DNA from: Corbicula japonica
Lineage: Eukaryota > Mollusca > Bivalvia > Venerida > Cyrenidae
Direction: 5' to 3'
DNA: 64,000 nucleotides
Assembly (NCBI GenBank): GCA_038501625.1
Contig: JAZAYU010000010.1
Span: 1,116,001-1,180,000 of the forward strand
Below the pieces are notes generated by a model. It was given only the letters and a program-made list of their open reading frames with translations, did not search any database and had not been told where the DNA came from. Below are positions 31,470-44,500 of the stretch, one piece after another. Numbering within the stretch: the first letter of the stretch is position 1; each line of letters begins with the position of its first letter. Both the position numbers and the translations under genes were made by a program.

Positions 31470-32655
31470 TATACCCCCACAAACGAAGTTTGAGGGGGTA
31501 TATAGGAGTGAGCTTGTCGGTCGGTCTGTCGGTCGGTCGGTCGGATTCTTCGTTTCCAGATGATAACTCATGAAAGGCTTGACAGAATTAAATAATTTTT
31601 GGTACACAGATATATCGTCATAAGATACAGGTCAAGTTCGAATTTGGGGCTGGTGGGATCAGTGTCAAGGTCACTGTTACTAAAAATAGAAAAATGGTTT
31701 TCGGATGATAACTCATGAAACACTTCACAGATTTAATCCTTGTTTGGTAAATAGATGTAACATCACAAGATACAGGTCAAGTTCGACTTTGGGGCTGGTG
31801 GGGTCAATGTCAAGGTCAGTATTACTAAAAAAAGAAAAAGGGTTTCCAGATAATAACTCATGAAAAACTTCACAGATTAAATCCTTTTTTGGTACATATA
31901 TGTCATATCAGAAGATACAGGTCGAGTTCGACTTTGGGGCCTGAGGGGTCAGTGTCAAGGTCACTGTAACTTAAAAAAGAAAAATTGTTTCTGGACTATA
32001 ACTCATGAAATACTTCATAGATTTAATTATTTTTTGGGACACAGATGTAACATAACAAGATAAAGATTAGGTTTGACTTTGCGGCCTGTGGGTTCAAGGT
32101 CAAGGTCACTGTTATTTAAACTTCAAAACTTCGTTTCCACTCAGTAACTATAGCTTGGAATGAGATTCTTAAATGAAATTTGGTGTATTGATGGTTTTTG
32201 TGAAGATGACTTTTGGGATTCAAGGCCTGTGGGGTCAAGGTCACTGTTACTAAAAATAGAAAATAAACTATGCTCAATAACTTTGGTTCAGAATGAGATA
32301 TTGTGATGATGTTTGCTATGTAGGTAGTGTCTGTGAAGACGAAACTTGGTTTTGAAATTGGGCCTGATGGGGTCAAGGTCACTGTTACTAAAAATAGAAA
32401 AAATGGTTTCTGGATGATTTCTCATAAACAATGTTTGGCACACAGTTCTTAGATAAAAGTTAGATAAAGGCCACTGTTACTAACATATTTAAACCATTTC
32501 TGCTCAATAAATTTAGAAGAAATGAGATATTGTGATGAAACTTGCTGAATATGTGGCTACTGTGAAGACGACACTTTGGATTGAAAGTGGGGCACATTAT
32601 GCCATTGATTCGAAGCATTCCCAGTTCAATTATCAAGCATACATGTGGGGGTACA
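31470..32655 (+). mobile_element. CCCCCACAAACG-type element with ~145-bp tandem core
   Basis: Left end TATACCCCCACAAACGAAG, right end TGTGGGGGTA. After a GTCGGTCGG tract (31517-31545) come about seven degenerate ~145-bp units (AACTCATGAAA at 31565, 31710, 31855, 32000). Six units hold TCAAGGTCA exactly (31665, 31810, 31955, 32100, 32235, 32373). Confidence 0.75.
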
Positions 32656-32859
32656 TGTATTTAATCACTTTCAGTGATAATTCTAGTTTGTTTTGTTGTT
32701 TTTGTTTGTCTCGGGTGTTATATAGAGACTACAATTCATGTAACTTTGTTTGATTTAGTCAGAAAACAAAGGCTTTGTGTTTTATATTAAAAGCTGGACT
32801 TGATTTATTCTAAAAAGAAACTGAACTAATTAAAACATATCTGGAGTGTTAGTTCTCTT

Positions 32860-33198
32860 TACTCTATTTATACGGGTTTTATCACCAGTGTAGATCCAGA
32901 TCAGCTGGTACATCCATGCCATAATGATCTGAAGTGTAGATCATGGATATGGATATTGATCTATGTTTACATGTACCTTCAACCTTTTACTAAATATATA
33001 TGCATTATATTGCTACATGTGAGAACATTGTAATTCAATTCAGCAGACACTTCTCTGCCATTTGATCAGGATCTATACTATTCATTTTTAGATTCATTAG
33101 GTTATTTCTGACTAAGGTGCAACCGGTGCAGATCCAGATCAGACGGCCTTATGGTATGACGCGCGCATAAAAATGCATATATATGAAGTAAAGGGTAA
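32860..33198. mobile_element. two TTAA MITEs side by side
   Basis: A fragment at about 32860-32960 and a fuller copy from CCTTTTACTAAATATATA (32983) to GAAGTAAAGGGTAA (33199). Confidence 0.65.
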
Positions 33199-33394
33199 CT
33201 GAAATACCAGAGCATGTATGCAGTGAGAATAAAGAATTTTACAAGTAGCATCTTTTAACACTTGAGACACATTCCTAAAAAAGATCTCATTGTTGAATTT
33301 ATAAACATGACATGTTAAATGTACCAGGTCTCAATGTTAAAAATCTAAGGCTGCAGATCGGTGTTAAAGTCTGCCATGGGTCAATTTTGAGGCT

Positions 33395-33470
33395 GTGTTT
33401 AATTTCAGCCAATCAAAATGCTGGAACTTAGACTGGTTTCCAGTCTTACTTTCATTATATGGAGACCAAT
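33395..33470. mobile_element. palindromic MITE, right arm remnant
   Basis: TTTCAGCCAATCAAAATGCT and GACTGGTTTCCAGTC. Confidence 0.55.
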
Positions 33471-33479
33471 TTTTTGGAT

Positions 33480-34195
33480 CAAACTGTTTAAGAGAATATA
33501 CAATGTTTTCAAGAAATTGTCTGTAAAAAGGATGGTTGACTTAGATGTATGAAATAACATTATTACACTGGGTATAATGTTGGTTAGTGTTTAGTTGTAT
33601 TTGCCAAGCAGTGATGAGAATTCAGATGATTTTTTTAGTTTTTGCATCCTTATTGATTAATAATGTAAATTCTATCACACATTTCCATTCTTTAAACAAA
33701 ATTAGTTTCTGCAGCATTCTTGTATAACAAAACAATTTTATTACACATTAACAATATTTTTTAAACAAAAATGAGTTTTCTGCTGCCTTTGTGAATAAAA
33801 ATCTAAGTTTAATTGCCCATTTTCATTATTTGAACAAATGAGTTTTCTGCAGCCTTTTTGAATACTGTAACAATGCAAGTTTTATTACACATTTCCATTC
33901 TTTAAACAAAACAACTTGCATTACATCAAAACAATAGACATCAGTTAAAAGGTCTTTTGATCTTCTTTAAGCTTGAACAATATTGGTAATAATGTATTGT
34001 ATAATCTTCTCAGACTATTACTGCAATTTATGCAAAATTTACTGGTTATATATGAAATGACCTTCTATCTCTTTGGAAAAAATACAAAAAAGCTCTGATG
34101 TGCATTAACCCTCATCCTACTGAATATTGTGGAATAAACTCCTGCTTCTAGGAATTGCGGATCATCCATTTGTTGTTATAGGGGAGTTTTGCAAA
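33480..34195. other. intergenic with weak ~90-bp periodicity
   Basis: TTACACATT(T/A)CCATTCTTTAAAC-like and GAGTTTTCTGCAGCC-like phrases recur 3-4 times between 33670 and 33910; no gene. Confidence 0.4.
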
Positions 34196-34308
34196 ATAAT
34201 TGGTTGAAAAAAGAGGTTTAGATCCTGATCAGACTGCATTGATAGAGAGGCAGATCTATAGGCTAACACTTGCTGCATATATGCAAAAACATCACTTCAT
34301 CACTGAAG

Positions 34309-34600
34309 TTAACTCTTTCCTCTATAAATATGCATTTTTACGCATGTGCGACCAGTGTAGATCCAGATCAGCCAGAACATCTGTGCCTTCTGATCAGGAT
34401 CTGCACTGGTTACATTTTGGTCAGAAATTACGTAATGAATCTAAAAGTGAACAGTGTAGACCCTTATCAAACAACATAGATGTACCAGAAATAACCTAAC
34501 GAATCAAAAAGCGAATAGTGCAGATCCTGATCAGGCGGTTGAGCTGAATCTACACTGTTTGCCCATGAAATAAAGGTGTGTCTATGGAGGAAAGGGTTAA
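34309..34600. mobile_element. TTAA MITE, complete, long variant
   Basis: TTAACTCTTTCCTCTATAAA to TATGGAGGAAAGGGTTAA; the spacer-subrepeat block is duplicated, giving ~290 bp. Confidence 0.82.
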
Positions 34601-35079
34601 CATGTATTTTGTCAACCTAATTCTCAGCCTAATTGCTGAAGCGACTGACTGAATAGTGAAGTGTGTAGACCCTCATCAAACTGCTCTGATACATTGGCTA
34701 ATTTAAGTCTACTCTGATTCCAAATGTGACTAAGCCCTTTAAGATTAGTTAAGTCTTTACTGGAATTTGTCAACTGAATTCTCAACCTGATTGCGGGAAA
34801 TATTGTGTGATACAGTGTTGCTTGTGATATTATTGTTTATTGATCTGTCATGCTTATTTTTATGTCTTTACCTTAGTCATTATACAAGAAATGTGTGATT
34901 TTGTACATGAATGTTTTGGGTGATGATTAAAATGTTGGGAATGTATGAACTACACGTATCACAAGAATTACACGTTTGCTTATACAGTTTTGACATTTAC
35001 CATGAACTCCAGAAGTTTGAAAAAAAAAAGTAAACTAGATTCATTTAAAATAAGAAAAATCTCTGTGCTCATAAATCAT

Positions 35080-35235
35080 AATACTGGACTGGAGATTATT
35101 CTCAAATCTTAAGCATCAGATTGGTTGAATGGGAGAGTGTAAACTATTGAATTGGTTTAAATTAATTGTACACAACTAGTCTTATGCCTGAGATTTCAGA
35201 CTGGTCTCAAAATGGCCTTTAATGATTTTTGGCAC
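35080..35235. mobile_element. palindromic MITE, old copy
   Basis: GGAGATTATTCTCAAATC / AGATTTCAGACTGGTCTC arms recognisable, centre rearranged. Confidence 0.6.
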
Positions 35236-35429
35236 TGAAGTACAAAGAACAGCAGTTAAGGTATAGAAACTGCTTAATATTGACTATATTGTTAATATTG
35301 TTAAGTTTTCATAGATTGTTGTTTTTGCTAAAACACCATCAGACTTCTGAACATTTTTGTGTATCTCTCATGATTCAGTCATCTGTTTGGCATGACAAAA
35401 CATCCAGCAAGTTGAAAACATGGGTGATC

Positions 35430-35600
35430 CCCTCGATCAAGATTAGACAGTACATTCTTGCCATCTGATCAGTATCTACACTGCTGGCTTTTTGATTCAT
35501 TAAGTTATTTCTGACAAATATGCGAACAATGTAGATTTTGCTGGTCTGGATCTATACTGACAGCACATGTGATAAAACCTCTATTTATTTAGTAAACGGT
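35430..35600. mobile_element. TTAA MITE, diverged
   Basis: CAGTATCTACACTGCTGGC and ATTAAGTTATTTCTGAC mark the family; ends weak. Confidence 0.55.
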
Positions 35601-36044
35601 TAATTTGTAGATTTGTATAGTTATGCCAGAATACCTAACAGAGCTTATGGTCAGAGAATATTTGTAATGTCTAGTCAGTTTGAGTTGCTGATGGTTTTCA
35701 TGATAATGATTTTGTATTGAGAATCTCTTTGCAAACAATTATTTTACATACATAATATGATGTTAGCTTTTTTGCATGCACTGTTATTGTTTAACTACGC
35801 AGTCAGGTCTATTTTTTTATTGGTCAGGTGTTCAGGCACACAGAGGATAAGTTTTACCTGAAAGAGTTTTTTTCTGCCACATTTATTACACAGGTGGAAA
35901 ACAAAGTCTGAAGATCAATTGTGAAATGGTTCTTTTACAATTTTGAGTAAGATTTAGGAAAAACCTTGGATACATGATCCAAGTGAAATCTTTGTTTTAT
36001 GTTAGATTTACATTTGACTTGAAACAAAGTCATTGAAGTTAACC

Positions 36045-36266
36045 GTTAACACTATGGGATATGGCTCAGTCAAGACCCAGACTTACCTGCACATCTTTTA
36101 CTTCCGACTCAGAAGTGAAGATCTAGATCAGATTGCACTAATGTGTAGGTTGAGCTGGATCTACTATTGTTTGCCCTTTTAGGGTGATTGTTGTTCAGTT
36201 TGGAATTAAAATTTTCTCAATAAGAAACTTGACTCGGTATTAAGTTTGTCCATGGAGTAAAGGGTT
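36045..36266. mobile_element. TTAA MITE, diverged left end
   Basis: Right end CATGGAGTAAAGGGTT; left AACCGTTAACACTATGGGAT is altered. Confidence 0.6.
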
Positions 36267-36442
36267 GACTGTTTCAATGCATTAATTCTAAGTGTGCCAA
36301 GTTATCAAAGCAAGAGGTTCTAACATTTTGGTCTGCCTGTTTTAGTTATTTTCATCTTGAACATTATCAATTTGGATGTGCAGTGAGCAGTATAGGGCCA
36401 TTATGACCTGTTCGTTTTTTTTATATTGATGTGAATAGAGAC

Positions 36443-36592
36443 CAGGGCCCAAGATCATAAAACTAAGATTGGAGACCAGTCTCAAATCTCAAGCATCTGA
36501 CTTGCTGAAATGGCGACCAGTCGCCATTTTAGCCCATCAGATGCTTGAGATTTGAGACTGGTCTCCAGATTTAGTTTTATGAGCTTGGGAAC
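36443..36592. mobile_element. palindromic MITE
   Basis: GGCCCAAGATCATAAAAC to AGTTTTATGAGCTTGG; the centre GCGACCAGTCGC is intact. Confidence 0.85.
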
Positions 36593-36756
36593 ATGTTAAA
36601 TAGTTAACTACACAGCCTTTTTGTATAGATGCACATGATAGAAACAGTTTGTTCTCAATTATAATAGTTCATCAAGTTGTGTTTTGGTTATCATTTTGAA
36701 TTCTTATGAATAAAAGCGGATACAGATACTGTGTCATCTTATTTCTGAAAAAAAGT

Positions 36757-36890
36757 AATATATGCATATCAGGAATCGCCACACTCACAAAACACAGCCT
36801 ACCCACACAGCGAAAAAGAAGAGAGGACGAAGAGAGCATGTTTGTTATAAGTATGTCAATTCAAATAAGACGCCACAAACAATTAACATC
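36757..36890 (+). repeat. dispersed repeat GCATATCAGGAATCGCCAC
   Basis: Shared with 62455-62590 (plus) and 55886-55945 (minus): GCATATCAGGAATCGCCAC followed by CAGCCTCCCCACACAG and AGAAGAGAGG. Family unknown. Confidence 0.65.
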
Positions 36891-37299
36891 ATCTTATCTG
36901 AAAGATTTCCTGTCCATAGCTTACTCTTCCAGACCTTTTTAGGTACAACACCATTTGGGACACATCACTGGAAAAGTTGCTGTTGGCAAAATTGTTAACA
37001 ATTTATTCATTACTATATTTAAAAATAACTTGCAATCATCTATTTTCTTAACTAAAATGTGATTGGGGCATACTTATTGACTTGATAATGTTAGTTTTAC
37101 CACCAATATGATATTAGCAATGTCATTTGCACAAGTTTACGTCATCATTTAAACAACTGATGTTAGTTGTTCGAAGACACTTTTTCCCCTGATGTCACCT
37201 ATTTGAAGTGTTCCTTAGGTTATAAAATCAAATTAAAAACCAGTCTTTGATCAATGCAATCTGAGTGGTTGAACCTGTGCACATTCTCAGAACTGTGCC

Positions 37300-37437
37300 C
37301 AAGGCTATAAAACTGACCATGGAAACCAGTCTCAAATCTCAATGTGATTTGCTGAAATGGCGACCAGCTGCTATTTCAGCCAATCAGATGCTTGAGATTT
37401 GAGACTGGTTTCCAATCACAGTTTTATAACCTTCAGT
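37300..37437. mobile_element. palindromic MITE, left arm shortened
   Basis: CAAGGCTATAAAACTGACC to CAGTTTTATAACCTTC; left arm lacks the AAGCATC segment. Confidence 0.8.
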
Positions 37438-37772
37438 TCTGAGCAATGAGAAGCTTGACAGCTGAAACTGGTTTCTGTACACAGAACTTTAGAACCAGTT
37501 TGTTGCAGAATGGTTGTCAGATACTAACAAGCTCTTTTTCAGACATCACACTTAGAAAATTTGTGTTTTGCTTTAATACAAATTTTAAGTTTATTTTACT
37601 TTAATACAAATTTTAAGTTTAAAAAGGTCAATAACTAGATAAACAGTGTACATAAAGTTCCATTGGGTACATTTTTCTCTTTTCAGAGTGGGTAATTACA
37701 TTACAATGCAAAAAGTCAATCTGAAGTTTTCACTTCCCTTGTTTCTTAACTATGGTAGTAGAATTCATACCA

Positions 37773-38130
37773 GCTGCCTCGGTAGCTCAATTCTTGGAGC
37801 ATCGGCAAGGTGAGCAAGAGGTCCTAGTTCTGATCGAGGCTACTGTTTACCACCCAAATCTGCCACATTGGTTTTGTCGGCAGGGCGATTGCCGTCGGAG
37901 CTCCTATGAAGCATGTGGCTGGGGTATGTGACCCGAACCTAGGCAGAGCCTTAAGGACATTTGCCAAGTAAATGGGAAATGTCTTGTATCAGTGGAGGAA
38001 TGTAGTAGATTTCCTACCAACAGGCTTGTTAGCTCAATTGGTAGAATGTCAGCACAGTAAGCAGGCGGTCCTAGGTTTGAGTCCTGGTCAAGGCTACTCT
38101 TTCCAACCCATATCTGCCACAAGTGTAATA
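37773..38130 (+). mobile_element. two tRNA-derived SINE heads in tandem
   Basis: The second unit has a good polymerase III A box (TTAGCTCAATTGG, 38029-38041) and B box (GGTTTGAGTCC, 38074-38084). The first (from 37776) has GTAGCTCAATTC and a decayed B box. Both heads lead into GGCTACT and an ATCTGCCACA body. Not functional tRNAs: no cloverleaf acceptor stem. Confidence 0.7.
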
Positions 38131-38655
38131 CATTACATTGGGAACATGAAATAATCACTGACAGTTATCTACACATCATGCATCATCAAGTTTCAAAGAA
38201 ATCAGCTCGACAATATCAAACCAGTTTACCTCTGCCCCACAAACTTCAATTTCGGCTAAAAACAAAGACTTTTTGAAATACTGCCAAAACTTGACATCTG
38301 TTGTGTTGAGTAAATATAAGCTGCACAAGAGTGTCATGATTGTATTCATCTATCTGTTTATTTATTAATGCAAAAATATGTTAATAAGCTGCCATTTTAT
38401 TTTCAAAATTAAATTTTCAAATCTGTTAATTTCATGCTACAAGAGTCTTCATATAAACCATAAAAAATGACGGCATAGTGTTGGCATAACTATGTACAAT
38501 TGCTACATATTTCCTGCACCTATTGTCAAAGGAAGTGCTGCAGTAAAAAGTAAAAATTGCTGCTGTATGCATAAATAACCAGGGTGTTCATGAACGTTTA
38601 AAAATCGTGTTCCTCTGGCCATTGATTTAGAAACCTTAAATGATTACAACTTTCT

Positions 38656-38882
38656 TTAACCTTTTCCTCCATCTATATTCCTGTATGGCATTGTGCAAAC
38701 AGTTCAGATCCAAATCAGCTGGCACATCAGGATCTACACCGTTTGCTCTTTTATTTATTTGGTTAGTTCTGCCCGAAAAACAAACAGTGCAGATCCTGAT
38801 CAGATGGCATGGATGTGCCAAGTGATCTGGATCTACACTTTTTGCTCATGCCATAAAAGGCATATATAAGGAGAAATGGGTC
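38656..38882. mobile_element. TTAA MITE, near complete
   Basis: TTAACCTTTTCCTCCATCTA to ATATAAGGAGAAATGGGTCA. Confidence 0.75.
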
Positions 38883-39979
38883 AATATTTGTTATTTAAAA
38901 AAAATGAGGTCTGTATGTAAGATATACTAATTTTTCAAGCTAAAAGCTTGAATGGTAACTAAGATTAGAATAATTACCAGTTGTAAAAAGTTTACCAAAG
39001 TTCTAAATTAAAAATTGGGCATAACTCTGATAAAATGCATTCAAGAGTTATGAAACTTTCCCGATAGTAGCTACTTATGATGCTGAAGAATCATAACAAA
39101 TTTCAACGCTTAAATACTACTAAAAAGTTTACCAAAATTGAATGGTAACAGAGCTCCAGATAATGTTTAAGGGTAAAGGGTATTTACCCCCTTGACATTG
39201 TTCCATAGTTGGTATTCAAACTTTTTAGAGGGTATTTTCTCCTCATTACATTAATTATTATAGCAACCAATTATTGAAAAAGTCCTGTGATAATGTGGTC
39301 TTTTCGCTTTTTTCTGCATTATCGACTACAATCATAATTAAGTCAGTTATTGCTTAATTTTCATCCCTCGTAACATATTTTAAGATACTGATGCCTTTCG
39401 AAGGCTGTTTAGAGTATTAGAGACAATGAAGCTGACGGTTAAACGGCTGCACTTGATTCATTATAAGCTTTTTAATCAAACAATACGCACATTAATTGAA
39501 CGAAACTTCATACCCCATATTGTGAGTGCATATCAGTATGCTCTGCTTAACATTTTAATTGCGTTTTCTTAAAAATGTAAAGTGTTTTTAATTGGATATG
39601 CACATTATCTGTAGTACTGTTGGCGACAGCCCCTAGCCAGGTAATTCCAATTACGCTACCAATTTAACTAACCAGGACAACCCTAAAAACATTAGCATCA
39701 CTGCATAACATTGGTAACTGATTATTTATTTATAAGAGTTCTGAATATAAGGCTTCATTAAATTTTTTAACAAATTATTGTTGTTGTTTTTGGACAACAA
39801 ATACAATACACTATAAATCAAATGAAAGAATATTTTTATTAAAGCATTCTTTTCGAAAACAATGTTTTGAAACCTCACTTAATATAAATTTCATACAAAT
39901 GCATGGAAAATGCATAAAATAGAAGGATGATTTTCCTAATGGAAATGCTGATAGTGAGCAAAGACTTCTCCCTGTGTTT

Positions 39980-40465
39980 ACTCCTTGGGATACAACTTCT
40001 TTTCCATCTACAGTGTAAATCCAGATCAGCTGGCAAATTCCCTTAAATCTAGTCTGGATCTTAAAGTTTTGTGTTAGATTCATTAGCTTATTTCTGTTCA
40101 ATTTGATCAGGATCTTCACTGTTATTTTTTTTTTTCATTTTGGTTCTGAATAATAAGCTAACAGTGTAGATTTAGATCAAATGGTTTGGATGTGTAAGCT
40201 AATCAGGATCTACACTAGATTGCGATGCTATAAAACCATTTATAATTAAAGAAATTAGAAATGCAACTACTTTAAACACAAAAATTTTGTCAAAATATGT
40301 TTCCTGATGAAAGAAGTTGCATTTTTAATTTCTTTTACTATATACACATATAATTTGTATTTGAAGAAATTAGAAATGCAACTTCGTTAAACATGAAATG
40401 AATTTCTTGTTTTAAGAAGTTGCATTTCTAATTTCTTTAAGTATATATGAAGTCAAGGATTACGG
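39980..40465. mobile_element. TTAA MITE carrying a nested inverted-repeat insert
   Basis: Subrepeats from 40010 to 40220, then an insert at 40248-40437, then a TATATATGAAGTCAAGG end. Confidence 0.6.
40248..40437. repeat. four-arm inverted repeat
   Basis: AAGAAATTAGAAATGCAACT occurs at ~40249 and ~40364 and its reverse complement at ~40313 and ~40415, so two hairpins lie in a row with arms of ~21 bp. Confidence 0.75.
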
Positions 40466-40669
40466 GACATTCAATGCATGTGGTACTAAGCTTCTGCTGA
40501 GGTTCCATCCCAAAAGTTGATGAGATTTTTACCTCTGTTACTTCAGCATGTTACATATTTTTTTCTTCCCTGTCCAAGTGATGAAAAATAACAATTTCAG
40601 TAAAACACATTAATTTTCTTGATAAACATGCTAAAAGTAAATGTTCGCAATGCAGTCACTTTGATCAGG

Positions 40670-40815
40670 GTTGAAGGTTATAAAACTGAGTTTGGAAACC
40701 AGTCTCAAATCTCAAGCATCTGATTGGCTGAAATGGCGACTGGTCGCCATTTCAGCCAATCAGATGCTTGAGATTTGAGACTGGTTTCCATGCTCAGTTT
40801 TATAACCTTGAGCAC
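40670..40815. mobile_element. ~147-bp palindromic MITE, near-perfect copy (type description)
   Basis: Reference copy for this family. Two ~70-bp arms are almost exact reverse complements: left GGTTATAAAACTGAG...GATTGGCTGAAATGGCGAC, right GTCGCCATTTCAGCCAATC...CTCAGTTTTATAACC, with practically no loop. Each arm has AGCCAATCAG, a perfect NF-Y CCAAT-box consensus. No coding capacity; a transcript would fold into one long hairpin. Confidence 0.88.
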
Positions 40816-41251
40816 TGGATGTCACTTGTTACTCTTTTTTTTTGCAGCTCTTGGAGCAGTTCTTTTCTGTGGGGAAGATCCCCAAGTTCTTACTCATCAT
40901 GTCACAGAATTTTTCAATAGTTTCCCAATAGGGCATACTACAAAGCAAACTTTTCAAAACACACTCTTCTGTTGGTGACTTCAATCTTATGAACCTATTA
41001 AGGAACCAAGATGGTAACAATGTCGTCCACCTCTGCTTGAGTCACAGTGTTTGGTTTTTAAGAACAATATTGCACTTTTTCATAACATTCAGCCTCATAT
41101 TCTTAGTAGTTGTAACATTGAAGACCCATTTTTGTTACATCAAAGCACTTGTGTGTAAAAACAAGGACAGCATTCATCATTAACAGGGTTTCCCTTCTGG
41201 TCCACATATATTACCATACTCTTGATCTTTCCCAGATTTTAATAACACCTA

Positions 41252-41397
41252 TGCCCAAGATTGTAAAACTGAGATTGGAGATCAGTCTCAATCTCCAGCA
41301 TCCGACAGACTGAAATAGAGAAACCAGTCTCTATTTCAGCCAATCAGATGCTTAAGATTTGAAACTGGTATCCAGCTTTAGTTTTACGATCTATTTT
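41252..41397. mobile_element. palindromic MITE at the TAF11 stop codon (3' UTR)
   Basis: GCCCAAGATTGTAAAACTGA to AGTTTTACGATCT, ending ~5 bp before the TGA on the minus strand. The two arms differ at several sites, so it is not a recent insertion. Confidence 0.85.
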
Positions 41398-41399
41398 CC

Positions 41400-41530
41400 T
41401 CAAGACAGAAGCACTTTCTTCTTCTTGACATTAGGCAGGGCCTGTCTCTCTCTTAGTTTCCTCACAGCTTCTCTGATGTGCTTAGGCTGAATCGGACCAG
41501 AGTCTCCCCACTTCTCCAGCACGTCTAGAG
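41400..41530 (-). CDS. TAF11: TAF11 exon 4 with stop codon
   Basis: Follows an AATTTCAG acceptor and codes [26 protein letters not shown] and a basic C-terminus, with TGA at 41402-41400. A palindromic MITE begins within ~5 bp of the stop. A possible ATTAAA signal lies beyond it at 41238-41243. Confidence 0.96.
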
Positions 41531-44500
41531 CTGAAATTAAGGTGAAAAGACAAAATGAGTAAAACCAATGACATATACTGCAGTAGTCATGTTAAAACAA
41601 AGACAAATGCAGCAACTGTCATGTTAAACCAAGGACAAATGCTGCAAACTGTGCCCAAGGTCATAAAACTTAAGCTGGAGATCAGTCTCAAATCTCAGTC
41701 GCCATTTCAGCCAATCAGATCATTGAGATTTGAGACTGATCTCAAAAGTTAGTTTTATGATCTCGGGCCCTTGTCAACATTTAACAATAGTCACCCTTAC
41801 TTTCTCAGATTGTCACCTGTCGAGAACAAGTCCTACATACTTATTGCTGTAATGACATTTACATGTACCTTTTATTACTTGATTATTATCTTTGTCATAT
41901 CTCCCATTATGAGTATTATTATATGAAAAATGACTTGACAATTTGTACCACTGGTGGACAGGGTGAAAAATTAGGATACAATATGGGGCATGCCATTGGA
42001 AAAGGTGTATTCAGTTATGTTATAATGACAATTTCAGTTGTTACCATTTTTAGAAAAAAAAACCTACAATTATTTTCTCACAGTTAATATCTGATTTTGT
42101 GTTTTTTTTCTTAACAGTTAGGTTTTTATGCTATAATGTAAATGCATAATAAGCATTATCATCATCTCAATTTTATGACAACATTTCAAACACTGACATA
42201 ATTTCCCGAAGACACTATTCCCTGACGCGCTCCATATTGTTGTAACAAAATTTTTAGATAAGAAATACAGGTGTGATAATTTCTTTTTCAATTATTCCAA
42301 CTGTAAAGAAATATTTAATGAACCTAAACTTTAAGTTTTGGTCTGCTCAAAATACATTTGGTAAATAACTAAAAAAAACTTATTTATTCTGGATAATTCT
42401 AAATATATATTGCAGTTATCTATCTATCTAAATATACTGCTGAACACCCCTTTCGGGTATTACTAGCAGGTGCGCGTCAGTGCAAGAATAAAAGTTTTTT
42501 ATGACAAGAAGACATCAAAGAAAAACAGGGGTGAAATTGTTAAAAGAGTTAAAATCAGGTTAAAAACAGTGTTTTGCTATCTAGGCAACGCTGAGAATGT
42601 TTAAAGCCTGTCTGAAATTATCAGGATCAGGCTGTAAAACGATGGTAGATGGTAGTTGGTTCCATAATACGACAGTTTGAGGAAAGAAAGAGTATTTAAA
42701 AATGTCTATGTTAGTGTGAATCTGCCTGTAGGTTAATGGATGCATGTGCCTGGTCCTTCTCAATGGCTGTACAAGGTATGGTGGGACTGGTATTGCCACA
42801 AAACCATGGACTATTTTGAAGAACATACATACAATGTAGTCTAGCAGAGGTTCTTCTAGATTCTAATGTATCCCACTTCAGGTCGTCCAGCATAGTCGTC
42901 ACACTGTCATAAGGGGAATATTGACCTTTGACCCAACGGGCTGCTCTCCGTTGGATCATTTCAATTTTGTTAATGTTACACTGTGTGTGTGGTGACCAAA
43001 CAGTAGACACATATTCTAGTTGCGGTCTAACTAGGGATTTATATGAAACTTCACTAATTTTCTGGTTTTTTGAAGGTAGATTTCTTTTTAAGAACCCTAG
43101 AGTTTTATTTGCACTTTGAGTGATTCTGTCAATGTGATGGTTCCATGACAGGTCACTTAAAATGTCAATACCTAGATATTTTGCACTTGGTACTAAAGTG
43201 TGTCTATGTAATTTATAACCAAACTTGATTTTCTTTTTATTCCTAGTTATGATCAATACTTGACATTTGCCAGGGTTAAACTCCATTTCCCACAACTTTT
43301 CCCAAGCTTCTAGTGTCTGTAAATCCTTTTGTAACCTAAGGCAGTCTTCATTATTTGTGATGACCAGGTAAACTGCAGTGTCGTCAGCAAAAAGGCGAAC
43401 TTGGGATTTAATATGATTTGGTAGGTCATTTATATAAAGTAGAAAAAGGAGGGGGCCGAGTACTGAGCCCTGGGGCACCCCTGATGTTACCGGTACTTCC
43501 TTGGAATTTACACCATCAAGGAGTACTGTTGGTGATCTGCCTATAAGAAAGACTTTGATCCACTGTGCTGTACGTTGGTCTACTCCATGTTCCTGCAGTT
43601 TATATAATAATTTCAGGTGACTTACCAGTACTTTATCAAAAGCTTTGCTAAAATCCAGCAATATTAAGTCAGGCTGTTGTCCTGTACTGAGGTTACGTGC
43701 TAGGTCGTCAACAAGTTGTATGAGTTGTGTTTCACAGGATTTGCGTTCACGAAAACCATGTTGTAAATCATATAGAATGTTGTGTTTTTTTAAATGATCA
43801 GTCAGGTTGGATGCTATTATGTGCTCTAATGTTTTACAAAGTATGCAGGTCAAAGAAATTGGTCTGTAGTTTGCAGGGTCATTTTTTGCTCCTTTCTTAA
43901 AAAGAGGGGTGACATTTGCAGATATCCATTCCATTGGTAGTTTACCAGAGTCAAGTGTTTTTTGAAACAGGATTTGTATAATTGGGGCAATTTGCAATTT
44001 TAATTCCTTTAACACAAGAGGTTTAATACTATCTGGACCAGCAGCTTTGTCAGGTTTTAGGTTACCAAGGAGTTTAATAATCCCTTTTAAGTCAATAATA
44101 ATTTCAGGCATTTTGGGGTACTTACGATTTGAGTTCATGTTTATAAGGGTTGAATTACATAATTGTGCTAAGGAGAGTGGAGACATGGGAGTGAAAACTG
44201 ATTGAAACTGCTTGTTAAGAAGGTCTGCTTTACTGGAGTTGTCGCTAACAGTGGTACCAGTCGACTGATCAAATAAAGGTGGAATACCATGGGCATCTTG
44301 TTTTGCTGCTTTTAGAATACTGTATAGTTTTTTAGTTGAAAAATTATTTTTTGTGACAGTTTGTTCCTTTTCCAGGTTTTCATTTCCCAATATATATTCA
44401 ATATAGTTTTCATGAGCGATTTTAATTTTCCTTTTAATAACATTTTTTAATTTGATGAAGTGGGATCTAGTATTTGGATCTGGATTTTTAGTTTTCTTCA

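Noticed and set aside
37904..38158. Open frame with SSLDQDSNLGPP
   Set aside because: This is the usual artefact of translating a tRNA-derived SINE B box.
42928..43119. Plus-strand open frame inside the LINE
   Set aside because: Antisense shadow of the reverse transcriptase.
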